Assembly: GCF_032062135.1 (NCBI RefSeq)
Contig: NC_092860.1
Span: 128,236,625-128,300,624 of the forward strand
DNA length: 64,000 nucleotides
From: Pyxicephalus adspersus
Taxonomy: Eukaryota > Chordata > Amphibia > Anura > Pyxicephalidae
Direction of reading: 5' to 3'
Below, piece after piece: positions 36,971 through 46,730 of this stretch. The first letter of the stretch is position 1. Each line of letters opens with the position of its first letter. The notes under the pieces are model-generated. The model had not been told where the DNA came from, ran no database searches, and worked only from the letters and a program-made list of their open reading frames with translations. Both the position numbers and the translations under genes were made by a program.

Positions 36971-38790
36971 TAGGAGTATCAGGCAGACCAGAGTGACAGT
37001 TGGCTGGGTGAGTCGTCCAAGAAGGTTCTCTCCATCGCTGTCCTATCTGTGGACCAACAGGGGAAGAGACGTCGGCATGATCATCAAGGGAAGACGCAGT
37101 AAGGTACCAGGGTACTTAGGGGAATAGAAGGGGGAGGCTATTGGCTGGGAGGGTTATCTGGAGATTGTATGGAATGAAATAAAGGGTTAAAATTTTCTGA
37201 GCCTAAATCATAAAGAAAACATTGGGCAGAGACAGAAAGCAATGGCGGAAGAGACAAAGGATGGAAAGAGGTTAGCAGTTGGCTGAGAGTCATCTGGTAA
37301 CGTTCTCGCTTCTGCTTTCCTACGATCTAATAGTTAAAGATGGGAGGTGTGCTTGCAGGCAAAACAGACTGCAACATTATTGTACACGCTGGTAGCACAG
37401 ATCCCATAAGTAGCATTATCTCACAATACGTAGCAATTAGTAAGCTAACATTTCTGCCCTGTGTTTGAAATCTCCGCAGATACTCTGATTGGGTAAAACA
37501 AGTTCTGTTTCATGATTGGCTGACCTAGGCGCATGGAATTCTGGGAACAAGATATCTTGCTTTACAAAGATAGGTGACTATAGATATAGAAAATATCAAT
37601 GGTACCTTCAATGGTACTTACCTCAGGAAGGGACATACCATTAGAAGATGTCTAATAATGATTGTTTTTTTCTGTAGCTCTTGGATCCCATGAGCAACTC
37701 TTTGTTTAATATTATTCATTGCCTGATCTTCCCTGGCTTCACTTTATTCAGCATACACATACTGATATGATAATGTACATAAACACAACCCCCTGCTCTA
37801 ACAATAATGATACTGTCCTCTCAGCAGGCTCTTGCTGTCTGTCATTGGCCAGCTGTGTCAGTGATGTCATCAAACTGCACCCACCCCTAAATAGGAGTAT
37901 CAGGCAGACCAGAGTGATAGTTGGCTTGGTGAGTCATCCAGGAAGATTCTCTCCACTGCTGTCCTGTCTGTGGATCAACGTGGGAAGAGACGTCGGCATG
38001 ATCATCAAGAGAAGATACAGTACCAGGGTACATAGGGGAATGGAAGGGAGAGGCTATTGGCTGGGATGGTTATCTGGAGATCGTATGGAATGAAATAAAG
38101 GGTTAAAATTTTCTGGGCCTAAATCATAAATAAAACATTGGGCAGAGACAGAAAGCAATGGGGGAAGAGACAAAGGTTGGAAAGAGGTTAGCAGTTGGCT
38201 GAGAGTCATCTGGTAACGTTCTCGCTTCTGCTTTCCTACGATCTGATAGTTAAAGATGGGAGGTGTGCTCACAGGCAAAACAGACTGCAACATTATTGTA
38301 CACGCTGGTAGCACAGATTCCATAAGTAGCATTATCTCACAATACGTAGCAATTAGTAATCTAACATTTCTGCCCTGTGTTTAAAATCTCCGCAGATACT
38401 CTGATTGGGTAAAACAAGTTCTGTTTCATGATTGGCTGACCTAGGCGCATGGAATTCTGGGAACAGTAGTTTTTAGTAAAGATATCTTGCTTTACAAAGA
38501 TAGGTGACTATAGATATAGAAAATATCAATGGTACCTTCAATGGTACTTACCTCAGGAAGGGACATACCATTACAAGATGTCTAATAATGATTGTTTTTT
38601 TTCTGTAGCTCTTGGATCCCATGAACAACTCTTTTGTTTAATATTATTCATTGCCTGATCTTCCCTGGCTTCACTTTATTCAGCATACACATAATTGATA
38701 TGATAATGTACATAAACACAACCCCCTGCTCTAACAATAATGATACTGTCCTCTCAGCAGGCTCTTGCTTGTCCTTTGAAGTTCACTCTG
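36971..38790. repeat. Tandem duplication, about 920-bp offset, high identity
   Basis: 36971-37830 and 37892-38770 start with 'taggagtatcaggcagaccagagtga' and run in the same order. Shared landmarks are 'gggaagagacgtcggcatgatcatcaa', 'atggaatgaaataaagggttaaaattttctg', 'gtcatctggtaacgttctcgcttctgctttcctacgatct', the TGGTAGCACAG block (37390, 38306), the 'atggtacttacctcaggaagggacatacc' block (37611, 38541) and 'aacaataatgatactgtcctctcagcaggctcttgct'. Differences are few per hundred bases, so this duplication is younger than the 760-bp one. The copies are separated by about 60 bp. Confidence 0.9.
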
Positions 38791-39369
38791 CACTGCAGCC
38801 AGCATCAAGGAGTCACACAGAGGCACACAGTATCAGGTATCGGAGGATGTCTTATTTGCGGGGGTGCTCTTTTTTAATTGTTTGAGCAAAAATCAGGGGG
38901 TGGCTTATTTGATGGGGATGCCTTATCATCGCGGAAACATAGTAGTATAATGAATGTGGTGTAACAAGTTAGGCTTAGCTCATATTAGCAGCAAAAAACA
39001 TTTACCCCTTCTGAGTGACTTCTGGCAATTGCTAGGCAAGTTCAGAATGTTAGATAAGTGGACAGGAATGTGTAACAGGGCAGGGAAGCCCATTTTGATG
39101 GGCAGAGTGTTTTATGTTCTAATGCTGCTGTAGTAATGAGATTGCAGGGGGAGAATGTGCCCGCCACTTGCACCTATATTTTCAGTTTTGTACCCGCCAC
39201 CTCAGAGAAATTGCCATACAAAGAAGAGAAGCAGACAATAGTTTCATAGGTATAGATTTGTGACAGGTAGGTATATATTTAGGGGCCCCACCCCAATGCT
39301 CCTTGCTATGTTAGTGGCTCCGGGGTCCCCATTTAAACACTTTTAATTTAGGACTCCTAGTTGCACCTT

Positions 39370-39845
39370 CCTCTGAAACAGCAACCCCAAAGTTCAATTT
39401 TCATAACTTTTTACATTTGTGACCTCCATATCTTGAAATTCTTTAAAGCTGGGGGGCTGAAATTGTAGTAACTAGTATCTATGATGGTTCCCTGTACACC
39501 CTGAAAATGACAGGTCATTCTGACATACATTTTAGGAGATATGGAGGGTTTGTACACAGAGAGCTGTGAGGATGCAGAATGACATGCAGACTTTAGTGGA
39601 TACATTTCACAGGCAGATTTTTTTAAAATAGAAATACGAGCTCATGCTATGAGATGGGGGTGGGGCTGCCTGTGTCTTCTTCACATGAAGCCTGAACTGT
39701 GTGCTTACCTCTCAGCTGCAGCAATCCTCTGAACGCCTGACATAGAGCACAGAGCAGCCTCACTGAGATCCGTGCATCCGAGGATGAGAACTGCCGAGAG
39801 CTGGGTGGGGTATTCAAAGCAGCCGGGCGGAGCAACCGACTAAAA
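39370..39845. repeat. Internal part of the 62.6 kb TTAA element
   Basis: From 'gggggctgaaattgtagtaactagtat' to 'ggcggagcaacc.....aaacctctggggagaactatg' this aligns with 62765-63195. Shared blocks include 'gtacaccctgaaaat', 'gcagaatgacatgcagac' and 'ggtggggtattcaaagcagc'. The element's TTAACTTCCCTAGC-type termini are absent here. Its right edge joins directly to the tandem array at 39.86 kb. Confidence 0.8.
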
Positions 39846-39859
39846 ACCTCTGGGGAGAA

Positions 39860-40800
39860 CTATGGGTTAGCAGTTGGCTGAGAGTCATCTAGTAAGGATT
39901 TCTCCTCTGCTGTCCCGTCTGTGGATTCTGTCCCGACTGTTTTAGGGGAAAGAGGGTATACCCCTTGTATGGAGGACAGACAATAGAGACCTGTTTTCTG
40001 GAGCATAGGGATAAGCTGTGTGAGGAGTAAAATAGAGGTAAAATATTAATGGCTTTGATTTTACACTCTCTATCAACACAATACCAAGAAGAAAATTTAC
40101 GAATCCACCCTTACCCCTTATGAATCAGTTCAAGAGCTTCCTTACCATAATCTTGTTACCATGATTATATGGGACAGAGACACTAAGCTACGGAGGAGGA
40201 AACAAAAGATGGAAAGAGGTAAACAGTTAGCTGAGAGTCATCTGGTAAGGTTCTCTCCTCTGCTGTCCCGTCTGTGGACTCCATCTCGACTGTATTAGGG
40301 GGAAGAGGGTATACCCCTAGTATGGACGACAGACGGCAGAGACCTGTTTTCTGGAGCATAGAGATAAGCTGTGCGTAGGAGTAAAGTAGAGAGTGGAAAT
40401 TTTAGCATAAGTCACAAAAAAAAATTTAGTCAAAATTGTGGCTTCTAAAATACGTAATAAATAGATTTTACTCTCTATATATTAATCAAAAACAAAAAAA
40501 AAAAATGTACGAATCCACCCTTACCCCTTATGAATCAGTACAAGAGCTTCCTTACGATAATCTCGTCAACATTATTATATGGGGCATAGACAGAAAGCTA
40601 TGGAGGAGGAGGGGAAGTTTGGAAGGAGGTTATCAGTTGGCTGAGAGTCATCTGGTAAGGTTCTCTCAGCTGTGCGGTCTGTGGACTCCATTTCCAGTGT
40701 ATTACAGGGAAGAGGGTATACCCCTTGTATGGAGGACAGACAGCAGGGACCTGTTTCCGGGAGCAAAGGGAGTAATCTGTGTGTAGGAATAAAATAAATA
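39860..40800. repeat. Array of about 350-415 bp units
   Basis: Three consecutive units carry the sequence 'cagttggctgagagtcatctggtaaggttctctcc' (39867, 40221, 40631). It is followed by 'tgtggactc..tc.cgactgt.ttaggg.gaagagggtatacccctt.gtatgga.gacaga' and 'gacctgtttt/cctggagcata'. They are linked by 'gaatccacccttaccccttatgaatcag..caagagcttccttac.ataatct' (40099, 40516). No tRNA, snRNA or ORF consistent across units is visible, so I read it as satellite-like non-coding DNA. Confidence 0.85.
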
Positions 40801-40819
40801 AAATTATAACTTTCATGGC

Positions 40820-41010
40820 TTAAAATGTAGCTAAACTCAGAATTTTCACTTTACATAAAAGGGTAGAGAACACTTTTATGTAAGGTAAAAATTCTGTTTT
40901 TTATATAAAAAGGGTGCAGCACTGCCCCCTAATTCTCAGAAGCCTAGGCAGTCTACAATGAATGGGAGTGTGAAGCTTCCCGAGATACCTATGTCAGGCA
41001 TTTTTATGCT
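40820..41010. repeat. T2/Kolobok-like module, fragment
   Basis: Contains 'ggcttaaaatgtagctaaactcagaattttca', 'cttttatgtaaggtaaaaattctgtttt', 'aagggtgcagcactg' and 'gcctaggcagtctacaatgaatgggagtgtgaagc', in the same order as 42815-43030. The family relation to the 9.9 and 20.3 kb elements rests on the shared 'aagggtgcagca' and 'cctaggca' segments. Confidence 0.6.
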
Positions 41011-41300
41011 GGGATGACGCTGGACCTGATGCCGGACACCATCAGAATGATTGGACTGCCCTGCTGGATTGAAGGTGTTTTTGTTTTACATTTTTTAGTA
41101 TAGTTCCTTTTTAAGCCCCCTAGCTGTAATCCCGAGTGTGACTCGGGGTGGCTTTTACATGCAAAAAGCGGTAATCCCGAGTCACACTTGGGGGAAACTT
41201 TAAGAGCCCCCTTACTTTTGCCCCACGCTTCAGCGGCGATCCGATAGTCCAGCTGTGATGCCGGGGCGCCAGTCCGTTGGGGGGCGTGGCCGGGCGGGAA

Positions 41301-41337
41301 ATTTAAAAGCAGATTACTGAGTAATCTGCTTTTAAAT
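41301..41337. repeat. Perfect 18-bp-arm palindrome
   Basis: ATTTAAAAGCAGATTACT, one G, then its exact reverse complement. The same sequence occurs unchanged in the 47.3 kb copy (47472-47508), so it is a conserved part of the family. A related arm recurs at 41583-41620. Confidence 0.95.
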
Positions 41338-41383
41338 ACCACCCAGGTCCCAGCCACGCCACTGCCCGCATCAGCAGTGAGAT

Positions 41384-41431
41384 GCGAAGCACAATGCAGG
41401 ACTTCTGCAGAAGTCCTGCATTGTGCTTTGC
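41384..41431. repeat. 24-bp-arm palindrome centred on CTGCAG
   Basis: Left arm GCGAAGCACAATGCAGGACT+TCTG, right arm its reverse complement, with one mismatch and no loop. A partial relative exists in the 30.5 kb copy. Confidence 0.93.
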
Positions 41432-41985
41432 ATATCTCTGGAAATGCAGAGCAGCAGCAGCAGCAGCAGCTCCAGCGGCTGTGTGAGGCAGACGGGACAT
41501 CCCCACTCACATCAACCAGGAGGATGAGTCATCTTCCGGGTGATGTGGGTGGTGATGTATTGGGGGTTGTGGCTGGGAGGGTAATTTAAAAGCAGGTTAC
41601 AATGTAATCTGCTTTTAAATGGTTTTTACAGTACAAAAACACCACACAACATGAAATAAAAATAAAAGTACATTAATTTTATATTTTATTTTAAGATTAC
41701 ATTGTTGTCATTATTTTTTTTAATTATTTATAATTATGTATTATATTATAATTATGATTATAATAAATATAATTAGCATACCCGGGAGTTAATCCTAAGA
41801 ATTACAGACCCACACTATAAACAAAAATTTTTCTATGCAAAAAAAAAATAGGATCACTTTTTGCATCAAAAAACTGACAGAATTAGAATGCCAGGGGGGT
41901 TAAGTAATAAAAAATTAAAATACTTAACAATGTGGCCCTTAAAATATGCATAAAATGAAAAAAAATAGATTTTAAACACACTTTA

Positions 41986-41992
41986 AAAAAAA

Positions 41993-42026
<34 letters not shown>

Positions 42027-42030
42027 TATA
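41986..42030. repeat. Poly-A then (TA)n
   Basis: About 25 A residues followed by ten TA units, directly before another copy of the array motif 'tccacccttacc.catatgaatcag'. Could be a retrotransposed poly(A) tail or simple slippage. Confidence 0.95.
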
Positions 42031-42820
42031 TCCACCCTTACCACATATGAATCAGGACAAGAGCTTCCTTACCATAATCTCGTCAACATGATTATATGGA
42101 ACGGAGACAGAAAGTTATGGAGGAGGAGGAGGCAAAGGATGCAAGGAGGTTAGAAGTTGGCTGAGAGTCATCAGGTATGGTTCTCTCCTTTGATGTCCTC
42201 TCTGTGGACTCCCATCTCGGGTGTATTAGAGCAGCGGTCCCCAACCACCGGGCCGCGGCCCACTACCGGTCCGCGGCGGTGTTTTCAGTGGGCCGCGAGT
42301 ACATGATCCATTATTGAAAACGAAGCGGCACCCAACCACCATCCGCGGAGCGGAAGTGGTCCGCAACGGTGTTTGTATGAGATGCCGGTAAATGTACACA
42401 GTAGTCTGTGTACAAGCAATGCGAGCACATGACATGCAGCTCGATTGGCTGTCAGATGTCATGTGATCGCTTTGAAGCAGCAGAGGTGCACAGAGAAAAG
42501 AGAAGACGCCAGAGTATGTCTTCTCTTTTCTCAGTACAAGAGCTTCCTTTCCATAATCCCATCAACATGATTATATGGGACTGAGATAGAAAGCTATGGA
42601 GGAGGAGGCAAAGGTTGGAAGGACATTAGCAGTTGTCTGAGAGACTTCTGCTATGGTTCTCTCCTCAGCTGCTCCATCTTTGGACTCTGTCCTGACTGTA
42701 ATAAAGGGAAGAGGGTATACACTTTGTATGGAGAACAAACTGCAGGGACCTCTTTCCTGGAGCATAAGGAGTAAGCTGTGTGTAGGATTAAAATACAGAG
42801 TTTTAACTTTAATGGCTTAA
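42031..42820. repeat. Further units of the 39.9 kb array
   Basis: 'tccacccttaccacatatgaatcaggacaagagcttccttaccataatctcgtcaacatgattatatgg' at 42031, and the related 'acaagagcttcctttccataatcccatcaacatgattatatgg' at 42535. Each is followed by 'gaggaggagg' and the 'ctgagag..tc' block (42151, 42628). The first unit is interrupted at 42232 by a hAT-like sequence. Confidence 0.8.
42232..42480 (+). mobile_element. hAT-type terminus and sub-terminal region, truncated
   Basis: Begins CAGCGGTCCCCAACCACCGG, a terminus widely seen in hAT DNA transposons, followed by 'gggccgcggcccactaccggtccgcggcggtg'. It is strikingly GC-rich against its AT-rich setting. No reciprocal 'ggttggggaccgctg' end is present, so only one end survives. 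Downstream, 42494-42533 forms a hairpin with 15-bp arms (GAGAAAAGAGAAGAC / GTCTTCTCTTTTCTC). Confidence 0.6.
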
Positions 42821-43330
42821 AATGTACTTAACCTCAGAAATTTCATTTTACATAAAAGGAAAAAGAACCCTTTTATGTAAGGTAAAAATTCTGTTTTTCT
42901 TTTTTTTTTTTTTTAGGTGCAACACCCTTTTAAAAAAGAGTGCATTACCGCCTACAAATTCTCAGCTGCCCAGGCAGTCGAGAATGAATGGGAGCGCAAA
43001 GCCTTCTGGTATACCTACGTCAGGCATTCCCGGAAGCTCTTGGGTGCTCTTTCTGCGAATGCCTTAGCATCTCGGGCATGCGCAGAAGGAGCCTTTTTCT
43101 TAAAGAGAAAAATTTGCTGATCTCACCCATGTGCAGTGAGATCGGCAAATTTTTTTAAAAATCCTTCTTCACCCAATCTAACTTCTGGGTCGGTGACGAA
43201 GACAGCAGTGCCTGGAGCGCTGGCTCCAAAACCGATGCTGGGATGAGAGACTTCTGGTATGGCTCTCTCCTGAGCCGCTCTGTCTGTGGACTCTGTCCTG
43301 ACTGTAATAAAGGGAAGAGGGTATACACTT
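42815..43330. repeat. T2/Kolobok-like module inserted in the array
   Basis: Contains the 'ttttatgtaaggtaaaaattctg' and 'aggtgcaacaccc' start, the inverted module 'cagctgcccaggcagtcgagaatgaatgggagcgcaaagcc', 'catgcgcagaaggagcctttttct' and 'gtgcagtgagatcggcaaa'. It is the reverse complement of 20.87-21.09 kb. It ends by running back into the array motif 'gtggactctgtcctgactgtaataaagggaagagggtatac' (43270-43330). Confidence 0.6.
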
Positions 43331-43504
43331 AAAAAAAGCATTCTTTCTAATGGCACACATATTACCCTTGGCCCTAAAAAAAAAAAAAGGTTAGTCTTTT
43401 CAAATGTTTTAAGTCCTTATATTAGCTGGAAAATAAACTAATTTTTAAATGAGCTATTATTTTCAGGTTTAAAAAGAGTTAACCGATTTCAGCTCTTTAC
43501 ACAG

Positions 43505-43835
43505 GCGCCTACCTAAAAACGCATCCGATGCCAGACCCGATGATCCGCCTGGAAAGAAATTCCAGTGGCCTGTGGCAGGCAAAACCATGCTTTTGCCAGC
43601 GAGCAAAGAGACGTCAGCATGATCATCAAGAGAAGACGCAGTAAGGTACCAGGGTACATAGGGGAATAGAAGGGGGAGGCTATGGGCTGGGAGGGTTATC
43701 TGGAGATTGTATAAAATGAAATAAAGGGTTAAAAATTCTTGGCCTAAAAACGCATCCGATGCCAGACTCGGTGATCCACCTGGAAAGAAATTCCAGCAGG
43801 CTCTGGCGGGCAAAATCTTGCTTTTGCCAGCGAAC
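43505..43835. repeat. Nested duplication, about 230-bp offset
   Basis: 'cctaaaaacgcatccgatgccaga' at 43511 recurs at 43743, with 'ggaaagaaattccag' and 'caaaa.c.tgcttttgccagcga' following in both. Between them, 43600-43740 repeats the 'agacgt..gcatgatcatcaag...tggagattgtat.aaatgaaataaagggttaaaa' block of 37.06-37.22 kb. This links the array to the duplication at 36-38 kb. Confidence 0.85.
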
Positions 43836-43868
43836 TAGACTTTTTCCATCATGTCAAGTTCCTACTTG

Positions 43869-43871
<3 letters not shown>

Positions 43872-43907
<36 letters not shown>
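43872..43907. repeat. (TA)n microsatellite
   Basis: About 17 uninterrupted TA units. Confidence 0.95.
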
Positions 43908-43910
<3 letters not shown>

Positions 43911-45285
43911 TAAAATATTATGGAATTTCAAACTGTCAAAAAACCAAACAGCCACAGGTACTGCGCATGCCCAATTGCATGTTAATTTTGAACACTTGTG
44001 TGCATAATGATGAGCATGTATAAGGGTGTTGTTTAACTTGCTTTTTTCCTTTGTCTTAATTTTATTTGGGTCAAGGAGGGGCTTTTGTTTTGTTTGTTAG
44101 CCTAATCTATGTTCCTAAATTTGATACTTTGCTTACCATTTAGCACAATAGCTGCTTTTGTTTTTTGTACTTTGAATGTTTTAATGTCCATTTTGCTATT
44201 AAGATGTGAATGTTAATGCTATGTTCCTGTGTTTTTGGCATATTACCACCTTGAAATGTTTGTCCTGCATAAATATTTTCTGAGCCAGGTTTCCACCTTT
44301 GATAGGTCAAAATAGCATATTGGTTTGGTAAATATTTTTTGAATGTAATATTTTTGGGCCCACTTTGGAAATAATTTATATGCAAGTGTGGGTTTACGTG
44401 TGTATTTTTTTTTTTTATTTGGTTATGTAAATTTAGTGTTATCTGTGTGTTCTCTAAATTTTAATGTGACCTTTTAGCAAATAGGTGTATTTTGAATAAA
44501 GTTTTTGTAAATTTTGTAAATTTTTTTTGGCATTTGTATTTGTCATCTTTACCTTTGTCCCAGGACCTCCAATGCAAAAATTCTATTATGCTTGTTTTTA
44601 AGCAGTTCCCTTCTATGATTATTTTGACTTGCTAAAAACAGCACAATTGACCTATTAAAACTCAGTGTGATGGTTCTCACTGCCCAGCTCTTATCGGCAG
44701 CTGGAATCCTCTGCATGGATGACAGCTGAGAATGGAGCGTCCTCTATTGTTCTTTCAATAGATTAGAGCTGCAGATGAGAGCTGGGTAGAGGTCCACACA
44801 TCTAAAGTTGGCTGTTGACAACTATGTACATGCACATATTTTGATGTGTGTATGTACGGTTTTGAAAAATCTTCATGAATCTACCCTATTAAGCTCAGAG
44901 GTAGATCATTTAAAGAGCAATAATTTGCCTCCTCACTATCACGCAGGGCTGGAAATTATCTTTCTTTGTCCGGAGGACAGTGGAAGCCTTCTGGTAGAAT
45001 GTCCTCTGGATAGCTGAGACCACATATCTGATTTTAGTGAAGGCACATTATTCTACTGTCTCACATAGATATTCCCGTGTTTAGTATTTTTACACTTTTT
45101 TTTTAGATTTTTTTTTTCACGTGTCAACAAAATAAATCCACATGTGCTGCATTATCTGACCCAATGCAATGGTGCTTACATTATGCCCCTAGTTTGTTTG
45201 TATGAATGTCTGGCACTTACTAATGCTTCACTAAAACCAGATAAATAGAGTTTACATCTAGGAGCACAATTATTGTTTTTACAAT
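43908..45285. other. AT-rich DNA, no gene recognised
   Basis: Contains several AATAAA-like and T-rich motifs (44400-44530) but no exon. 44670-44800 resembles the 'cagctctcatcggcagc...ggatgac' part of the 62.6 kb element, so a diverged copy may be present. Confidence 0.45.
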
Positions 45286-45292
45286 GGTTTAA

Positions 45293-45525
45293 CCACCTGG
45301 GCGTTACACTGAGGTCTAGATTTCTGTACCAAAAGCGTTACAGGTTTTAATGAATTTTTTTTTTTTAATTGTAGACCTGTAAGGACGATCGCAGCGGGAC
45401 CATGTAAGTGATCGATAAACCCGAACTTTTCTCACTGTATTTTCATACAGTGAGAAAAGTTCGGGCTTATCCAAAATAGTAACTTTTTTTAGCCCGTACC
45501 AAGGTCGGGCTTATCGGTCAGGTGG
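45293..45525. mobile_element. TTAA-flanked 233-bp MITE with a perfect hairpin
   Basis: TTAA at 45289-45292 and 45526-45529. The termini CCACCTGGGCG and, on the other strand, CCACCTGACCG share their first seven bases. The family likeness to the 41.1 kb element is limited to the ends and target site. The interior has a 21-bp perfect hairpin (45420-45440 / 45445-45465, loop TTTC), and its 'ccgaac/gttcggg' motif recurs as 'aaggtcgggcttatcggt' near the right end. Entirely non-coding. Confidence 0.8.
45420..45465. repeat. Perfect 21-bp hairpin, 4-nt loop
   Basis: CCCGAACTTTTCTCACTGTA+T, loop TTTC, then the exact complement. If transcribed, the RNA would form a near-ideal short hairpin. Confidence 0.95.
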
Positions 45526-45774
45526 TTAAACAGGATTAAGCTTAGTGGGGTGGAAACTGGAAGCTTCTTAGTAATAGTAATAGTATACCTATATATATTT
45601 ATATATCTACAAACAATATTAACAAACAGTTTACAACTGCAACCAAACTATATCAATTTGCAACAGAAAATATATAAATCAATCAGTCAATTAATTAGTT
45701 ATCCCTTTTTTTTCTTTTTAAGAGGTGTTTGATTGTTGTCAAAATAACTCACATTTTGTTTGACTTTTTCTTTA

Positions 45775-46285
45775 GACAAGATTCAGAGATATGACCCCTG
45801 CAGGGAGGCGCCCAACAGTTGCCCAAATCCAGCACGTTTGGAGCGACTTAAAGTGGAGGAGACCGGATTTGGTGCACGAAGTAGGGGGACAGCATCCTGC
45901 CTGGTAAGTTTTGCATTTTGTCTTCTCCTCTTGTTAAGGAGTGGTGTTTTACAATGTTTCTTGTTTGTATAAAGTAGTATTGTTTAGCCTAGACCTGTTT
46001 GTTTTTCACTTCCTATATTTTACTATCCTTATTAATTTTGTATATTTGATTTTGTTATTACAGCCAACTCTCCTTCATGCTGGTGGCTACAAATTATACA
46101 GCGGCCACACAGGCAACTGGCCATCCCCCAGGATGTGGAGGAGGATCCAGTCAGGGAGCAGGTGCCATCCCTGGGGGAGGAGCCATCACTGGAGGAGGAG
46201 CTGGCTGCCCAACATCTGCAGCCAGAGTCCTCCGATGAAGGAGAGGAGGCGGTCGATGAGATTGCCTGTAAGCTAACCTTTGAAT
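45775..46285 (+). pseudogene. Possible MYB/SANT-like exon pair of a Harbinger element
   Basis: After a polypyrimidine tract and AG (45774-45776) one frame reads 'RFRDMTPAGRRPTVAQIQHV' and on to 'WSDLKWRRPDLVHEVGGQHPA', then a GTAAGT donor (45903). The Q-x-x-x-x-W-x-D-L-K spacing resembles the recognition helix region of MYB/SANT-like proteins that accompany Harbinger transposases. A second block after TTACAG (46057-46062) carries an acidic frame 'AIPQDVEEDPVREQVPSLGE' through 'ESSDEGEEAVDEIA' (46115-46268). The phases do not join cleanly: one base is off. Without a database search this remains a resemblance; it fits the Harbinger transposase tail 1.4 kb downstream. Confidence 0.4.
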
Positions 46286-46339
46286 CAATTTTTGTCTGGG
46301 CATCCATTTACATACTTTGCCCAGACTGGGCATGGGCAC

Positions 46340-46645
46340 GGCCTACCTGAATGGCCCTGCCACTGGCCACCTCCACATACTGGCTCTTGGTTATGGGACC
46401 CCCCCCCACGGCCCGGCTACTGGCCTGGCCCACCTCCCCATCTGTGCCTCGGCTACGGGACCCCCCACAGCCTGGATACCGGCCTGGCCCACCTCCACAT
46501 CCTGGCCTCGACCTCGAGACCCCCCCACCCCCCACAGCACGCCCCCGGGCCTGGCCCGCATCCTGGCCTCGGCCACAAGACCCCCCCACAACATGCCTAC
46601 GGTCCACCTCCACAGCACAGGGGTGGGTGCGGCCCACCTCCAGAG
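46340..46645. repeat. GC-rich minisatellite, about 60-bp unit
   Basis: Roughly five copies of a unit like 'ctggcccacctccacatcctggcctcgg.cacgggaccccccca'. C-rich on the plus strand. It is open in most of the six frames (Pro/His/Thr-rich or Gly/Arg-rich), which is a compositional effect and not evidence of a gene. Confidence 0.9.
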
Positions 46646-46730
46646 CATGGCCATTACTTGCTCATGTGTTAGGAGGTGGGCGGGGTGGGCTGGCAGGGGC
46701 ACAAGGTGGGAAGCCAGGAGGTAGAAGTGG

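Larger units (their letters stand above)
41115..41899. mobile_element. TTAA-flanked MITE, 785 bp, with internal palindromes
   Basis: TTAA at 41111-41114 and 41900-41903 bounds a unit starting GCCCCCTAGC and ending, on the other strand, CCCCCCTGGC. Next to the left end is the hallmark 'gtaatcccgagtgtgactcgggg', repeated just inside as 'gtaatcccgagtcacacttggg', which can fold back. The element contains an 18-bp-arm palindrome (41301-41337), a 24-bp-arm palindrome (41384-41431), a (CAG)n run (41452-41472) and an AT-rich right third. TTAA targets with C-rich ends fit piggyBac-type MITEs; Kolobok is an alternative. No transposase is encoded. Confidence 0.75.

Noticed and set aside
39860..40800. 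Array units as clustered tRNA, 5S or snRNA genes
   Set aside because: No cloverleaf, no A/B box pair and no snRNA motif conserved across the units.
41004..41510. 168-codon minus-strand frame
   Set aside because: It runs through a MITE, including its palindromes and CAG run. The 47.3 kb copy gives a related frame only because the DNA is related.
35590..43835. Spaced repeats that could suggest a CRISPR array
   Set aside because: Units are hundreds of bases, irregular and in eukaryotic DNA with LINEs and microsatellites.
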